A stretch of DNA of 55,026 nt, from assembly GCA_003279775.1 (NCBI GenBank), contig QCGW01000005.1, positions 1 to 55,026 on the forward strand. The letters are read 5' to 3'. Of this stretch, positions 7,798 to 15,255 are shown in pieces. A model generated the notes under the pieces. That model was not told where the DNA came from and searched no databases. It worked only from the letters and a program-made list of their open reading frames with translations. The DNA is from Pelagibacteraceae bacterium AG-390-A23 (GTDB lineage Bacteria; Pseudomonadota; Alphaproteobacteria; Pelagibacterales; Pelagibacteraceae). The translations under genes were made by a program, and so were the position numbers. Position 1 is the stretch's first letter. Each line of letters starts with the position of its first letter.

Positions 7798-9128
7798 TAG
7801 CTGAATTTATAGATCCAGCCATTTTAGGTTTTATTTTAGTAGGAGTAATGTTGTTTGCTATCTTTGTTGGATTTCCAATTTCATTTACATTAATTTTCTT
7901 AGGTTTTGTATTTGGGTATCTAGGTTTTGGAAAACTAGTCTTTTATTTAATGACTCTTCAGTTCTCGATGGTGATGACCGAACAAACACTAGCCGCCGTC
8001 CCGCTCTTTGTCTTTATGGGTATTATGATGGAGCAGGCAGGACTGATGGAAAGATTATTTTCGTCATTTCAAATGATGCTGGCTAGAGTAAGAGGTGCAT
8101 TATATTATGCTGTTTTGTTTGTTTCAGTCATCTTCGCAGCTGCAACAGGAATTGTTGGTGCCTCAGTAACTATTCTTGGAATAATGGCCGCAAAATCAAT
8201 GAATAGATCTGGTTATGACGTAAGACTTGCAGCTGGTACAATTACTGCTGGCGGAACCTTAGGAATTTTAATTCCACCAAGTATTATGCTTGTTGTGATG
8301 GGTCCAATTATGGAAATTCCTGTAATTGATCTATTTGCTGCAGCTATAATTCCTGGAATACTTCTTGCAAGTTTATACGCTGGCTACACAACAATAAGAT
8401 GTATGATAAATCCTAAACTAGGTCCTGTAATTCCAGAAGAAATGAGAGCAGCGAGCATGAAAGAAGTTTGGATTGAATTCTTCTTAGGTTTGGTTCCTCC
8501 TGCAGCTCTAGTTTTTGCTGCGTTAGGAAGTATTTTATTTGGTTTTGCAACTCCAACCGAAGCTGCTGGTTGTGGTGCAATGGGAGCATTGTTGCTTTCA
8601 TTAGCATATAAAAAATTAACTCTATCTAAACTCCAAGAAGCACTAGTTAAAACTTTAGAGATTACTGCTTTAATAATGGTTTTAGTTGCTGCATCAAACT
8701 TTTTTGGTGCTGTATTTGCAAGACTTGGTACTCCAACATTGTTAACTGAATTTTTGTTAGGATTAGAAATGAATAAATATTTAATCCTAGGAATTGTTAT
8801 GGTTGCAATATTTTTATTAGGTTGGCCATTAGAATGGGTACCAATTGTTATGATTATTGTCCCAATTCTTTTACCATTAATTGAGGCTTTAGGCTTTAAT
8901 TTAACTTGGTTTGCAATATTGGTCGCTGTAAATCTCCAGACCGCCTGGCTATCTCCACCTGTAGCTTTGTCTGCTTATTTTTTAAAAGGTGTAGTACCTG
9001 AATGGGATTTAAAAGATATTTATTATGGAATGATGCAATTTATGGTTCTACAAGTTATAGGCTTAATTTTAATAATCATATTTCCTAAAATTGCCTTATG
9101 GCTACCAACTCTCTTATATGGACAGTAG
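7794..9128 (+). CDS. dctM: TRAP transporter large permease subunit (DctM)
   Basis: This 444-residue protein is hydrophobic throughout with about 12 membrane segments. It carries the DctM signatures AAVPLFVFMGIMMEQ, TAGGTLGILIPPSIML and FATPTEAAGCGAMGA. DctM is the ion-coupled transport subunit, normally using a sodium gradient, and works with the upstream DctP and DctQ proteins. The start ATG lies inside the dctQ stop (ATGA overlap). Length and motifs are normal, with no sign of truncation. Confidence 0.94.
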   Translation: MIAEFIDPAILGFILVGVMLFAIFVGFPISFTLIFLGFVFGYLGFGKLVFYLMTLQFSMVMTEQTLAAVPLFVFMGIMMEQAGLMERLFSSFQMMLARVRGALYYAVLFVSVIFAAATGIVGASVTILGIMAAKSMNRSGYDVRLAAGTITAGGTLGILIPPSIMLVVMGPIMEIPVIDLFAAAIIPGILLASLYAGYTTIRCMINPKLGPVIPEEMRAASMKEVWIEFFLGLVPPAALVFAALGSILFGFATPTEAAGCGAMGALLLSLAYKKLTLSKLQEALVKTLEITALIMVLVAASNFFGAVFARLGTPTLLTEFLLGLEMNKYLILGIVMVAIFLLGWPLEWVPIVMIIVPILLPLIEALGFNLTWFAILVAVNLQTAWLSPPVALSAYFLKGVVPEWDLKDIYYGMMQFMVLQVIGLILIIIFPKIALWLPTLLYGQ

Positions 9129-9153
9129 AATTTATTAGTTTAAAATAAATTAT

Positions 9154-10611
9154 GTGAATCAACCTAAAGTAAAATACTCTCTATCTAATTGGGACTTAGT
9201 CACAGTTAATCCAAATTATAAAACTTGGAATTGGAAAGATCTATTTTGTTTTTGGGGAGCAAATGTACAGAGTGTAATTGGTTTCTCATTAATATCTTCT
9301 TTATACTTAATGTATAGTTTAAATATTTTTGTAGTTTTTTTTGGAATTATATTAGGATCTTTTTTTGTTTATTTATTTTCAAATATTATTGGAAAACCTT
9401 CCCAAAAATTTGGTTTACCATTTGCGGTATTACTTAGATCCTCACTAGGATTTAATGGTGCTAAATTTTTTGGGTTTATCAGAAGTTTGGTTGGAATATT
9501 TTTATTTGGAATTCAAACTTATTTTTTATCTAAAATTTTAGTTTACTTAATTAGAATAGTAATTTTTTCTATAGACAATTCTTTATTGCAGCAGGAAATA
9601 TTTATTTTTTATTATTTTGGTATGAATATTATTGATTGGTCTGCAATAATAATCACAATTATTTTACAAACTGCATTTTTTACTGTTGGGATGCAGTACA
9701 ACAAGAAGATAATTAATTTTTCAGCAATGACAGTTTATGCTGGTTTATTGATTTTTTTCTTTGTTGTTTTATTAAGTGATGTAAAAATAACTACCGAAGC
9801 TTTTTCAAATATTTTTAATTTAAATAATTTTTTAGATGTTAATAATTTGGCACCTTTATTGACTGTTGCTGGAACAATATTTGCCTATTTTTCAATTTTA
9901 ATAATTAGTTTTGGTGATTTTTCTAGATATGTAAAAAATGAGCAAGAATTAAAAAAAGGAAACTTAAGTTTAATTTTGAATTTAATTATTTTTTCATTTT
10001 TATCTGTTTTCATTGTTACAGGGTCCGATGTTTTTCTTAATCAAAAATTTTCAGATATAGATAGAATTTTTACCAATCCAACAGATATAGTAGGAAAATT
10101 TGATAATATACAAATAACAATAGTCGTTCTATTTTTTATTATAATTGCTTCAGCTTCTACAAATTTAGTTGCCAATTTCATCCCATCTCAGTACTCTCTA
10201 ATAAATTTTGCTCCTTCAATATTAAGTTTAAAAAGCGCTAGTTATTTAATTGCTTTTTTTGGTTTGTTGATCGCAATCTTCTGGCTGACTATATTGAGCC
10301 AAATAGGAATTTTATCATTTGTTGATACTTTTGGTGCTTTCTTTGGTCCTTTATTTGGAGTGATGGCAGCTGATTATTATCTAATTAAAAATCAAGAATT
10401 AAGTAATAAAGACCTATATTCTATAGACAAAGAGAGTGCTTATTATTATTCAGGTGGTTGGCATATAAAAGGTGTTTATTCTTTAATATTAGGATTTATT
10501 TTTTCAGCGTCAACAATTTGGAATACTAATTTAATGTTTTTACAATCTTATGCTTGGATAATAGGTGCATTTGTTGCTTGGATAACATATTACTTGTTGG
10601 CAAAAAAATAA
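9154..10611 (+). CDS. NCS1-family nucleobase/hydantoin-type permease
   Basis: The start is GTG at 9154; the ATG two bases earlier runs into an immediate stop in its frame. The 485-residue product has about 12 hydrophobic segments. Its N-terminal region, with NWKDLFCFWGANVQS and later GKPSQKFGLPFAVLLRSSLG, matches the NCS1 family (cytosine, uracil, allantoin and benzyl-hydantoin symporters such as CodB and Mhp1). It should be a cation-coupled inner-membrane importer of a nucleobase-like compound. The gene follows dctM after 25 bases and ends six bases before an SDR gene, so the three are probably co-transcribed. The substrate is unknown; the SDR beside it does not point to pyrimidine catabolism. 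Confidence 0.85.
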   Translation: MNQPKVKYSLSNWDLVTVNPNYKTWNWKDLFCFWGANVQSVIGFSLISSLYLMYSLNIFVVFFGIILGSFFVYLFSNIIGKPSQKFGLPFAVLLRSSLGFNGAKFFGFIRSLVGIFLFGIQTYFLSKILVYLIRIVIFSIDNSLLQQEIFIFYYFGMNIIDWSAIIITIILQTAFFTVGMQYNKKIINFSAMTVYAGLLIFFFVVLLSDVKITTEAFSNIFNLNNFLDVNNLAPLLTVAGTIFAYFSILIISFGDFSRYVKNEQELKKGNLSLILNLIIFSFLSVFIVTGSDVFLNQKFSDIDRIFTNPTDIVGKFDNIQITIVVLFFIIIASASTNLVANFIPSQYSLINFAPSILSLKSASYLIAFFGLLIAIFWLTILSQIGILSFVDTFGAFFGPLFGVMAADYYLIKNQELSNKDLYSIDKESAYYYSGGWHIKGVYSLILGFIFSASTIWNTNLMFLQSYAWIIGAFVAWITYYLLAKK

Positions 10612-10616
10612 TTTTA

Positions 10617-11363
10617 ATGCACACATTTGATTTTAAAAATAGAACAGCTGTAGTTACTGGTGGAGCCCAAGGGTTTGGTTTAGATGTTGCAAAAAGATTT
10701 TTAGAGTCTGGTGCTAAAGTATTTATATGGGATATCGATGAAAAGCTTCTTAAATCAGCAGTTGATGAAGTAAAAAACCCTAACTTATTTTATAGTGTCG
10801 TTGATATATCAAATTATCAAGATGTAGAGAAAAACGTTGCAGACATAACCTCAAAATCAAATATAGATATTTTAATCAATAATGCCGGGATAACAGGTCC
10901 TACAGGTCCTTTGTGGGAGTATGATGTCGATATGTGGAATAAAATAGTACAGATAAATTTAATGGGCACTTTTAACTGCTGTCGAGCAATTGTACCTAAT
11001 ATGATTAAAAACAACTATGGAAGAATTGTTAATGTAGCTTCCGTTGCAGGCAAAGATGGTAATGCGAATGCAAGCGCATATAGCTCAGGAAAAGCTGGTG
11101 CAATTGGGTTAACGAAAGCTTTGGGCAAAGAATTAGCTGATAAAGATATAGCTGTGAACGCTGTCACTCCAGCAGGTGCTAAAACTAGAATTTTAGATCA
11201 AATGAGTAAAGAGCACGTACAAAGAATGCTGTCAAAGGTGCCAAGAGGAAGATTTCTTGAAATACATGAGTTTACTTCATTAGTTTGCTGGCTTTCTTCA
11301 CAAGAAAACACTTTTTCTACAGCTGCGGTATTTGATATCAGTGGTGGTAGATCCACATATTAG
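10617..11363 (+). CDS. Short-chain dehydrogenase/reductase (SDR)
   Basis: The ATG at 10617 gives 248 residues that start just before the first beta strand (TAVVTGGAQGFG). A longer in-frame start at 10554 would sit inside the permease gene and adds no family-like sequence. The cofactor glycine motif, the NNAG motif, the catalytic Ser in NVASVAG and AYSSGK are all intact. The protein resembles the FabG/3-oxoacyl-ACP reductase-like SDR group, which includes many sugar and polyol dehydrogenases. It is the last gene of the TRAP and NCS1 gene set, suggesting a role in oxidising an imported compound, but the sequence does not say which one. Confidence 0.88.
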   Translation: MHTFDFKNRTAVVTGGAQGFGLDVAKRFLESGAKVFIWDIDEKLLKSAVDEVKNPNLFYSVVDISNYQDVEKNVADITSKSNIDILINNAGITGPTGPLWEYDVDMWNKIVQINLMGTFNCCRAIVPNMIKNNYGRIVNVASVAGKDGNANASAYSSGKAGAIGLTKALGKELADKDIAVNAVTPAGAKTRILDQMSKEHVQRMLSKVPRGRFLEIHEFTSLVCWLSSQENTFSTAAVFDISGGRSTY

Positions 11364-11387
11364 TCTCAAAAATTTGAAACTATTTTT
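11362..11387. terminator. Possible terminator at the end of the second SDR gene
   Basis: Bases 11362-11369 pair with 11374-11381, with one C-A mismatch and a four-base loop, and ATTTTT follows. The left arm includes the SDR stop codon. It could also serve the small reverse-strand ORF that stops at 11366. The stem is short and A/T-rich. Confidence 0.35.
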
Positions 11388-11497
11388 AGATCTTTATTTT
11401 GATTTTTAATAGAATTTTTACCCATAACAGGCGCTGTGATCATTATTGACCAATAGATAAGAAGTATAAAAACAGAAATTATTTTCATATTATTCAT
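11366..11497 (-). CDS. Small ORF, possible 43-residue membrane or secreted peptide
   Basis: A reverse-strand ATG at 11497 (or a second one at 11488, MKIIS) opens 43 codons ending in TGA at 11366. The first 23 or so residues are a hydrophobic stretch (VFILLIYWSIMITAPV) after a Lys, followed by a short polar tail with several Lys and Asn. This looks like a signal-anchor or a signal peptide with a tiny mature part. No family is recognised and no clear ribosome-binding site is seen. It fills an otherwise empty 214-base gap. Chance ORFs of this size are common in AT-rich DNA, so this is tentative. Confidence 0.35.
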   Translation of the reverse strand: MNNMKIISVFILLIYWSIMITAPVMGKNSIKNQNKDLKIVSNF

Positions 11498-11577
11498 TTA
11501 GCAATAAATCTTGTATTTAGAATGTTTAAATTGTGACTGAATATTGAATTTATAAATAATTTATCTATAAGAAGACC

Positions 11578-12228
11578 ATGTTTAAATTTTTTTATATTTT
11601 TATTACATCATTAATTTTTCTTAATTCTGCACTGGCTGAAAATGTGAATATTTTTAAATTCACAGAGCAAGAGCTTTCAGAACTCGATGTTCGCAAGGTT
11701 AGAGGAGCAGATAATAAAACAGTTTATACTGTTGGATCAAATGAGAATGGTAATTTTTTAAAAGCCGTAGCTGATAACGCTGCTTCTGGCCTTGGAAAAG
11801 AGGTTAAAATCGATCTACATAAAACACCTTTTATTAATATTACCTGGAAAATTGAGAAAGATTTGCAAGGCATTAATGAGAATTCAAAAAAAGGTCATGA
11901 TTTTGCAGCTAGAGTCTTTGCTGTCAAAAAAACAGGAGCAACACCACTTTCAAATAGAGCAATTAATTACGTTTTTTCAAGCAATAGTGCAGTTGGCCAG
12001 AGTTGGCCAAGCCCTTATACAAAAAAATCAATAGATAATGTATTAGCAACTACAAAAGATAATCTGAATGTTTGGGTAACAGTGAAAGCCAATGTTAAGG
12101 AAGATTTTAAAAAATTTCATGATTTAGATGTTAATGAATTAGATGGCTTAGCTATAATGGCTGATACTGATAATTCTAAAATGAAATCAGTTTCTTATTT
12201 TCAGAATATTTATTTTTCAGCAGATTAA
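11578..12228 (+). CDS. DUF3047 family secreted protein
   Basis: This 216-residue protein starts with a clear signal peptide (hydrophobic core then NSALA near residue 20), so it is periplasmic or outer-surface. The remainder matches the DUF3047 pattern: ITWKIEKDLQG near residue 82, a HDFAARVFAV segment, then NRAINYVFSS, and a C-terminal IMADTDNSK followed by aromatic residues. The function of the family is not established; the fold may be a jelly-roll type carbohydrate-binding module, but that is uncertain. The gene stands alone on its strand, flanked by small reverse-strand ORFs. It ends one base before the stop of the convergent small membrane ORF. Confidence 0.75.
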   Translation: MFKFFYIFITSLIFLNSALAENVNIFKFTEQELSELDVRKVRGADNKTVYTVGSNENGNFLKAVADNAASGLGKEVKIDLHKTPFINITWKIEKDLQGINENSKKGHDFAARVFAVKKTGATPLSNRAINYVFSSNSAVGQSWPSPYTKKSIDNVLATTKDNLNVWVTVKANVKEDFKKFHDLDVNELDGLAIMADTDNSKMKSVSYFQNIYFSAD

Positions 12229-12369
12229 TTACCATTTTAAATACTTTTTTAATCCAATACTTAAAAATGATAATAAAATCGCTGCGATAACATCAGCGAT
12301 TGGAATTGCATTTGGAAATCCAAAGTTCCATAAAACTACTCCGATTAACCAAATAATATAAATTTTCAT
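12229..12369 (-). CDS. Small membrane protein of 46 residues, unknown function
   Basis: The frame runs from ATG at 12369 to TAA at 12229. The peptide has a first hydrophobic stretch (IYIIWLIGVVLWNFGF), a short polar turn with Pro and Asp (PNAIPIADV), a second hydrophobic stretch (IAAILLSFLSIGL) and a basic end (KKYLKW). That two-helix hairpin with positive cytoplasmic end is a convincing small membrane protein. It fills the gap exactly, its stop lies directly next to the stop of the convergent DUF3047 gene, and an inverted repeat abuts its start. No family is recognised. Confidence 0.6.
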   Translation of the reverse strand: MKIYIIWLIGVVLWNFGFPNAIPIADVIAAILLSFLSIGLKKYLKW

Positions 12370-12388
12370 CTAAGATATTATATCTTAG
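12370..12388. repeat. Perfect inverted repeat between two divergent genes
   Basis: Bases 12370-12377 and 12381-12388 are perfect 8-base inverted repeats around a three-base centre. The element touches the start codon of the small membrane ORF and lies 38 bases before the thioesterase start on the other strand. It could be an operator or a 5' hairpin of the reverse-strand mRNA. Function is not shown. Confidence 0.45.
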
Positions 12389-12426
12389 TTTCTATTAAAT
12401 TATTATTTATTTGATATTATTAATTT

Positions 12427-12840
12427 ATGCATAAAAACTTTAGTCATAATGTTAAAGTGTATTATGAAGATACAGACGCTGGTGGAGTAGTGTACTATGC
12501 TAACTATTTAAAATATTTAGAAAGAGCTAGAACTGAAGCGTTATCAACTATTGGATTAAGCAATACAAAAATAAAAAATGATTTTGGTGCTCTTATAATT
12601 GTTAAATCGTGCAATATTCAATATAAAAAATCTGCATATCTAGAAGATGATTTACAAATCAAATCATTTGTAGACTCTACTTCAAAAACTTCTTTTTTAA
12701 TGAATCAATCAATATTTAAAGATGAGGAATTGATCGTAGAAGCTAAAATTCATCTAGTATTTATAAATGAAAAATTTAAGCCAGTAAAAATTCCGGAAAA
12801 AATCTTATCAGCCTTTCAACCCTACACTTCTAGTTCATAG
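12427..12840 (+). CDS. ybgC: YbgC-type acyl-CoA thioesterase (4HBT hot-dog family)
   Basis: The 137-residue protein has the 4-hydroxybenzoyl-CoA thioesterase signature with the catalytic Asp near residue 17 (YYEDTDAGGVVYYANY) and the following LKYLERARTEAL helix. This is the YbgC group, cytoplasmic acyl-CoA thioesterases often found with tol-pal genes. No tol or pal gene is next to it here, so it is detached from its usual partners. Its 3' end overlaps the convergent uracil-DNA glycosylase gene by 11 bases. Length is normal. Confidence 0.9.
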   Translation: MHKNFSHNVKVYYEDTDAGGVVYYANYLKYLERARTEALSTIGLSNTKIKNDFGALIIVKSCNIQYKKSAYLEDDLQIKSFVDSTSKTSFLMNQSIFKDEELIVEAKIHLVFINEKFKPVKIPEKILSAFQPYTSSS

Positions 12841-13510
12841 ATATTTTTCTAGCTTTTTTAAATAAGTCCACAATCATTCTTTCAGATATTAGTTTAGTGT
12901 TTACATTTCTAGGGCTAGGATGATAACAGGCAATTAGTTTAATACTTCCAGGTAGTAAATAGGATTTTCCGTGAATAAATTTTATCTTTTGTTTTAAATT
13001 GTATTTTTTTTTATAAAATTTAATACAATTATCAAATGCCACTTTTCCTAATGCAATAATAGTTTTTAATTTTTTTAAATTATAAATTTCGCTATCAAAG
13101 TATTTTGAACAATTATTTAATTCTTCTATTTTAGGTTTGTCTCCTGGAGGAACACATTTTAAAATATTAGTTATATATGTTGATTTTAATTTAAGACCAT
13201 CATTTAGATTTTCTGAATTTGGTTGGTTTGAAATTTTAGCTTTAAATAAACATTTAAATAAAAAATCTCCAGATTTATCTCCTGTGAACGCCCTTCCTGT
13301 TCGTGTACCCCCATGGGCTGCTGGGGCCAAGCCAATTATTAAAATTTTTGCATCAATTTCGCCAAAACCTGTAACTGGTTTTCCCCAGTAGGTTTCGTTT
13401 ATATTTTGTTTTCTTTTTTCTGTTGAAATTTTTTTGACAAAATTAACAAGCCTTGGACATTTTTTACATTTAAGAATTGTTTTATTTAAACTATCTATTT
13501 TAATATTCAT
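12830..13510 (-). CDS. Uracil-DNA glycosylase, family 5 (UdgB-like)
   Basis: The 226-residue protein begins with a cysteine pair (CKKCPRL) that contributes to the iron-sulfur cluster of family 4/5 glycosylases. It continues with YWGKPVTGFGE and the family 5 motif GLAPAAHGGTRTGRAFTG, then a C-terminal CYHPSPRNVNT. Family 5 enzymes remove uracil and some damaged bases from DNA and lack the Asp or Asn water-activating residue of other families; Ala-Ala-His here agrees. A base-excision repair role is therefore likely. Its start is two bases from the start of the divergent phosphatase gene, and it overlaps ybgC at the other end, so it has almost no private flanking DNA. Confidence 0.9.
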   Translation of the reverse strand: MNIKIDSLNKTILKCKKCPRLVNFVKKISTEKRKQNINETYWGKPVTGFGEIDAKILIIGLAPAAHGGTRTGRAFTGDKSGDFLFKCLFKAKISNQPNSENLNDGLKLKSTYITNILKCVPPGDKPKIEELNNCSKYFDSEIYNLKKLKTIIALGKVAFDNCIKFYKKKYNLKQKIKFIHGKSYLLPGSIKLIACYHPSPRNVNTKLISERMIVDLFKKARKISMN

Positions 13511-13512
13511 AA

Positions 13513-14070
13513 ATGAAAATTTTAAATTATTTAGTCATAATATTTATATGTATTAATCCCTCAGTTAAAGCAGATTCAAAACAAACTTTAATTAATGAAT
13601 TACAAAAGGGTGGAAAATTAATTTTCATAAGACATGCTTATGCCCCTGGTGGCGGTGATCCAGATAATTTCGATATTAACGATTGTACAACTCAAAGAAA
13701 TTTAAGTGATAGTGGTAGAGTTCAATCACAAAAAATTGGCAATTTTTTTAAGAAAAATAAAATTTCAATTGGAAAAGTTTATTCTAGTGAATGGTGTCGA
13801 TGTAAAGAAACAGCATCTATTGCCTTTAAAGAATATGAAACTAAAAATTTTCTAAACTCATTTTTTAGCGCAAAATTTGCCAATAATAGAAAAAAGCAAA
13901 TTATTGATTTTGATAAATTTATTAGCACTTGGGATAAAGATCAAAATTTAGTTTTTGTTACACATTATGTAGTGATTTCTGAAATTTTAAATTATGCACC
14001 ATCATCTGGAGAGATTGTTGTTTCGGATAAAAGTTTAAAAGTTATTGATACTTTAGAAATTGAATATTAA
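13513..14070 (+). CDS. Secreted histidine phosphatase superfamily protein
   Basis: This 185-residue protein has an N-terminal signal peptide (hydrophobic core then SVKA) and the RHA catalytic motif in LIFIRHAYAPGG near residue 40. A second conserved Arg follows in SSEWCRCKETA, and the second catalytic His is in VFVTHYVV near the C-terminus. These residues define the phosphoglycerate mutase-like phosphatases with a phosphohistidine intermediate. Its export suggests release of phosphate or dephosphorylation of an envelope substrate, but the substrate cannot be told. Its start codon lies two bases from the divergent glycosylase start, so its promoter must lie inside that gene. Confidence 0.85.
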   Translation: MKILNYLVIIFICINPSVKADSKQTLINELQKGGKLIFIRHAYAPGGGDPDNFDINDCTTQRNLSDSGRVQSQKIGNFFKKNKISIGKVYSSEWCRCKETASIAFKEYETKNFLNSFFSAKFANNRKKQIIDFDKFISTWDKDQNLVFVTHYVVISEILNYAPSSGEIVVSDKSLKVIDTLEIEY

Positions 14071-14081
14071 AGTAAATTATC

Positions 14082-14219
14082 ATGTCATCTAAAAGAGCAA
14101 TGAGACAAGCACAAAAACAAGCATACGCAAAGCATCGTTCAAATATTACAAATAGTAGATTTGAACTTAAGAAAAAATTTATTACCAAAAACAAGGAAGA
14201 AAAAAAAAATAAAAACTAA
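14082..14219 (+). CDS. Small basic protein of 45 residues, unknown
   Basis: The ATG at 14082 opens 45 codons ending in TAA at 14217-14219. The peptide is rich in Lys, Arg, Gln and Ala (MSSKRAMRQAQKQAYAKHR at its start), with a predicted helical N-terminal half and a Lys/Glu/Asn tail. It follows the phosphatase after 11 bases and overlaps the convergent downstream gene by four bases, a packing typical of real genes here. A nucleic-acid-binding role would fit the charge, but no family is recognised. Confidence 0.55.
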   Translation: MSSKRAMRQAQKQAYAKHRSNITNSRFELKKKFITKNKEEKKNKN

Positions 14220-14638
14220 CTTTCTTGATCAAATTTCTCTATTTTTTTACAAGTAGAGATTTTAGATAAACTTTCGACATCATTCAAAACAGCCTTAACA
14301 AATATTTCTGGTTTATCTTTTTCAAATAAAATTTGAGTATAAAACTGAGGATACCCATGTTTTAATGTAAGTATTTTTCCATCTTCCTCATAAATATTTC
14401 TCACATAGGAGTTTTTCTTTTTAATGCTTAAATCAGTGATCTTATATTTTTGATAAGTTTTTTCATTATAAACGTAATTACGTGTCATAATTAATTCATT
14501 AAGATTTAAAATATATTCATTTTTTAAAAAACCGTCCTCTTTATGATCACATTTGCTCAACACAATTATTTCCGAGTGAGAATTAAAGGATATAAAAAAA
14601 AATGATAAAAAAAATATTAAAAACTTATTTTCTCTCAT
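14216..14638 (-). CDS. Hypothetical secreted protein
   Basis: The 140-residue product has a signal peptide (FLIFFLSFFFISFNSHS) followed by a mostly beta-type polar protein with two cysteines, one near residue 30 (LSKCDHKEDG) and one near residue 129 (ISTCKKIEK), which could form a disulfide in the periplasm. No known family is recognised. Its start overlaps the end of an upstream 57-residue membrane ORF by 14 bases, implying co-translation. It converges with the small basic-protein gene. It looks like a lineage-specific protein. Confidence 0.65.
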   Translation of the reverse strand: MRENKFLIFFLSFFFISFNSHSEIIVLSKCDHKEDGFLKNEYILNLNELIMTRNYVYNEKTYQKYKITDLSIKKKNSYVRNIYEEDGKILTLKHGYPQFYTQILFEKDKPEIFVKAVLNDVESLSKISTCKKIEKFDQES

Positions 14639-14798
14639 TCTTATCTACAAAAAATAAAGCTATAATAAATATTACAGTCCAACCAAATACAGACAATGTT
14701 TTTAAAGGAGTGGTATCTGCCCCCCAAACATCAAAGAATAAAGCACCAATAATTATACCGATGGCATAGATAATACTTACAATTTTAACTTTACTCAT
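14625..14798 (-). CDS. Small membrane protein of 57 residues, unknown
   Basis: The frame from ATG at 14798 to TAA at 14625 encodes two hydrophobic segments (IVSIIYAIGIIIGALFF and VFGWTVIFIIALFFV) joined by a polar loop with Trp, Gly and Asp, and a charged end (DKNERK). It overlaps the downstream secreted-protein gene by 14 bases and lies eight bases after the DUF1289 gene on the same strand, so the three probably form an operon. The two-helix layout and tight packing support a real gene. No family is recognised. Confidence 0.62.
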   Translation of the reverse strand: MSKVKIVSIIYAIGIIIGALFFDVWGADTTPLKTLSVFGWTVIFIIALFFVDKNERK

Positions 14799-14806
14799 AG
14801 TTTATA

Positions 14807-15058
14807 CTACTCTTTGATTAAATTTTTCTTGAAAAGAGACATACCATTCTTGATTTTATAAGAATAAGACTCCTTAAAGCTTTCAAGCTGCCAACCAGTA
14901 AGCCTTTTTTCAATTTGAATTATATTTTCTTTTTTCCAATCATCAGTTGTCTCATCTAGTTTCCAAAGTCTTTTTTCCTCATTACTTCTTCCACAACCAT
15001 AACAATAGCCTGTTGATGGATCAGTTTTACAAATGCTTATGCAAGGTGAAATAATCAT
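14807..15058 (-). CDS. DUF1289 family protein with four-cysteine motif
   Basis: From the ATG at 15058 the product has 83 residues. Its N-terminus carries the DUF1289 pattern SPCISICKTDPSTGYC then YGCGRSNEEKRLW, with four conserved cysteines likely to bind a metal or iron-sulfur centre. The family function is unknown. A longer start at 15118 would add 20 hydrophobic residues and would place the ATG inside the -35 box of the tRNA-Leu promoter, so I prefer the shorter one. The C-terminal half is an extension rich in charged residues beyond the usual domain. It heads a small reverse-strand operon. Confidence 0.8.
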   Translation of the reverse strand: MIISPCISICKTDPSTGYCYGCGRSNEEKRLWKLDETTDDWKKENIIQIEKRLTGWQLESFKESYSYKIKNGMSLFKKNLIKE

Positions 15059-15117
15059 TTTTTTATAAATTAGTATAAATATTATTAGATAAATAGATAA
15101 TTTTTTAACAATTGTCA

Positions 15118-15146
15118 TTGGACAAATAGTTTCAATAATATATAAA
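15118..15146 (+). promoter_or_regulatory. Probable sigma-70 promoter for tRNA-Leu and tig
   Basis: TTGGAC at 15118-15123 and TATAAA at 15141-15146 are separated by exactly 17 bases. The tRNA begins 15 bases after the -10 box, which leaves a leader of about eight bases. Only 11 bases separate the tRNA from the tig start, so this promoter probably drives both. Confidence 0.6.
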
Positions 15147-15160
15147 ACCTCGTAATTTGT

Positions 15161-15245
15161 GGGGCGATGGCGGAATTGGTAGACGCGTTGGTCTTAGGAA
15201 CCAATATGGCAACATGTGAAGGTTCGAGTCCTTTTCGCCCTACCA
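15161..15245 (+). tRNA. tRNA-Leu (anticodon UAG)
   Basis: The 85-base gene folds as a class II tRNA with a variable arm. The acceptor arms GGGGCGA and TCGCCCT pair with one terminal G-T. The anticodon stem TTGGT/ACCAA encloses the loop CTTAGGA, whose centre is TAG. The T-arm has GGTTCGAGTCC, and CCA is encoded at the 3' end. It reads CUN leucine codons. Confidence 0.95.
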
Positions 15246-15255
15246 TTAAAATATT

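Noticed and set aside
15059-15118. Longer start for the DUF1289 gene with a hydrophobic N-terminus
   Set aside because: The extra 20 residues are not part of the family and the ATG would lie in the -35 box of the tRNA-Leu promoter; not fully excluded, since a membrane anchor is possible.
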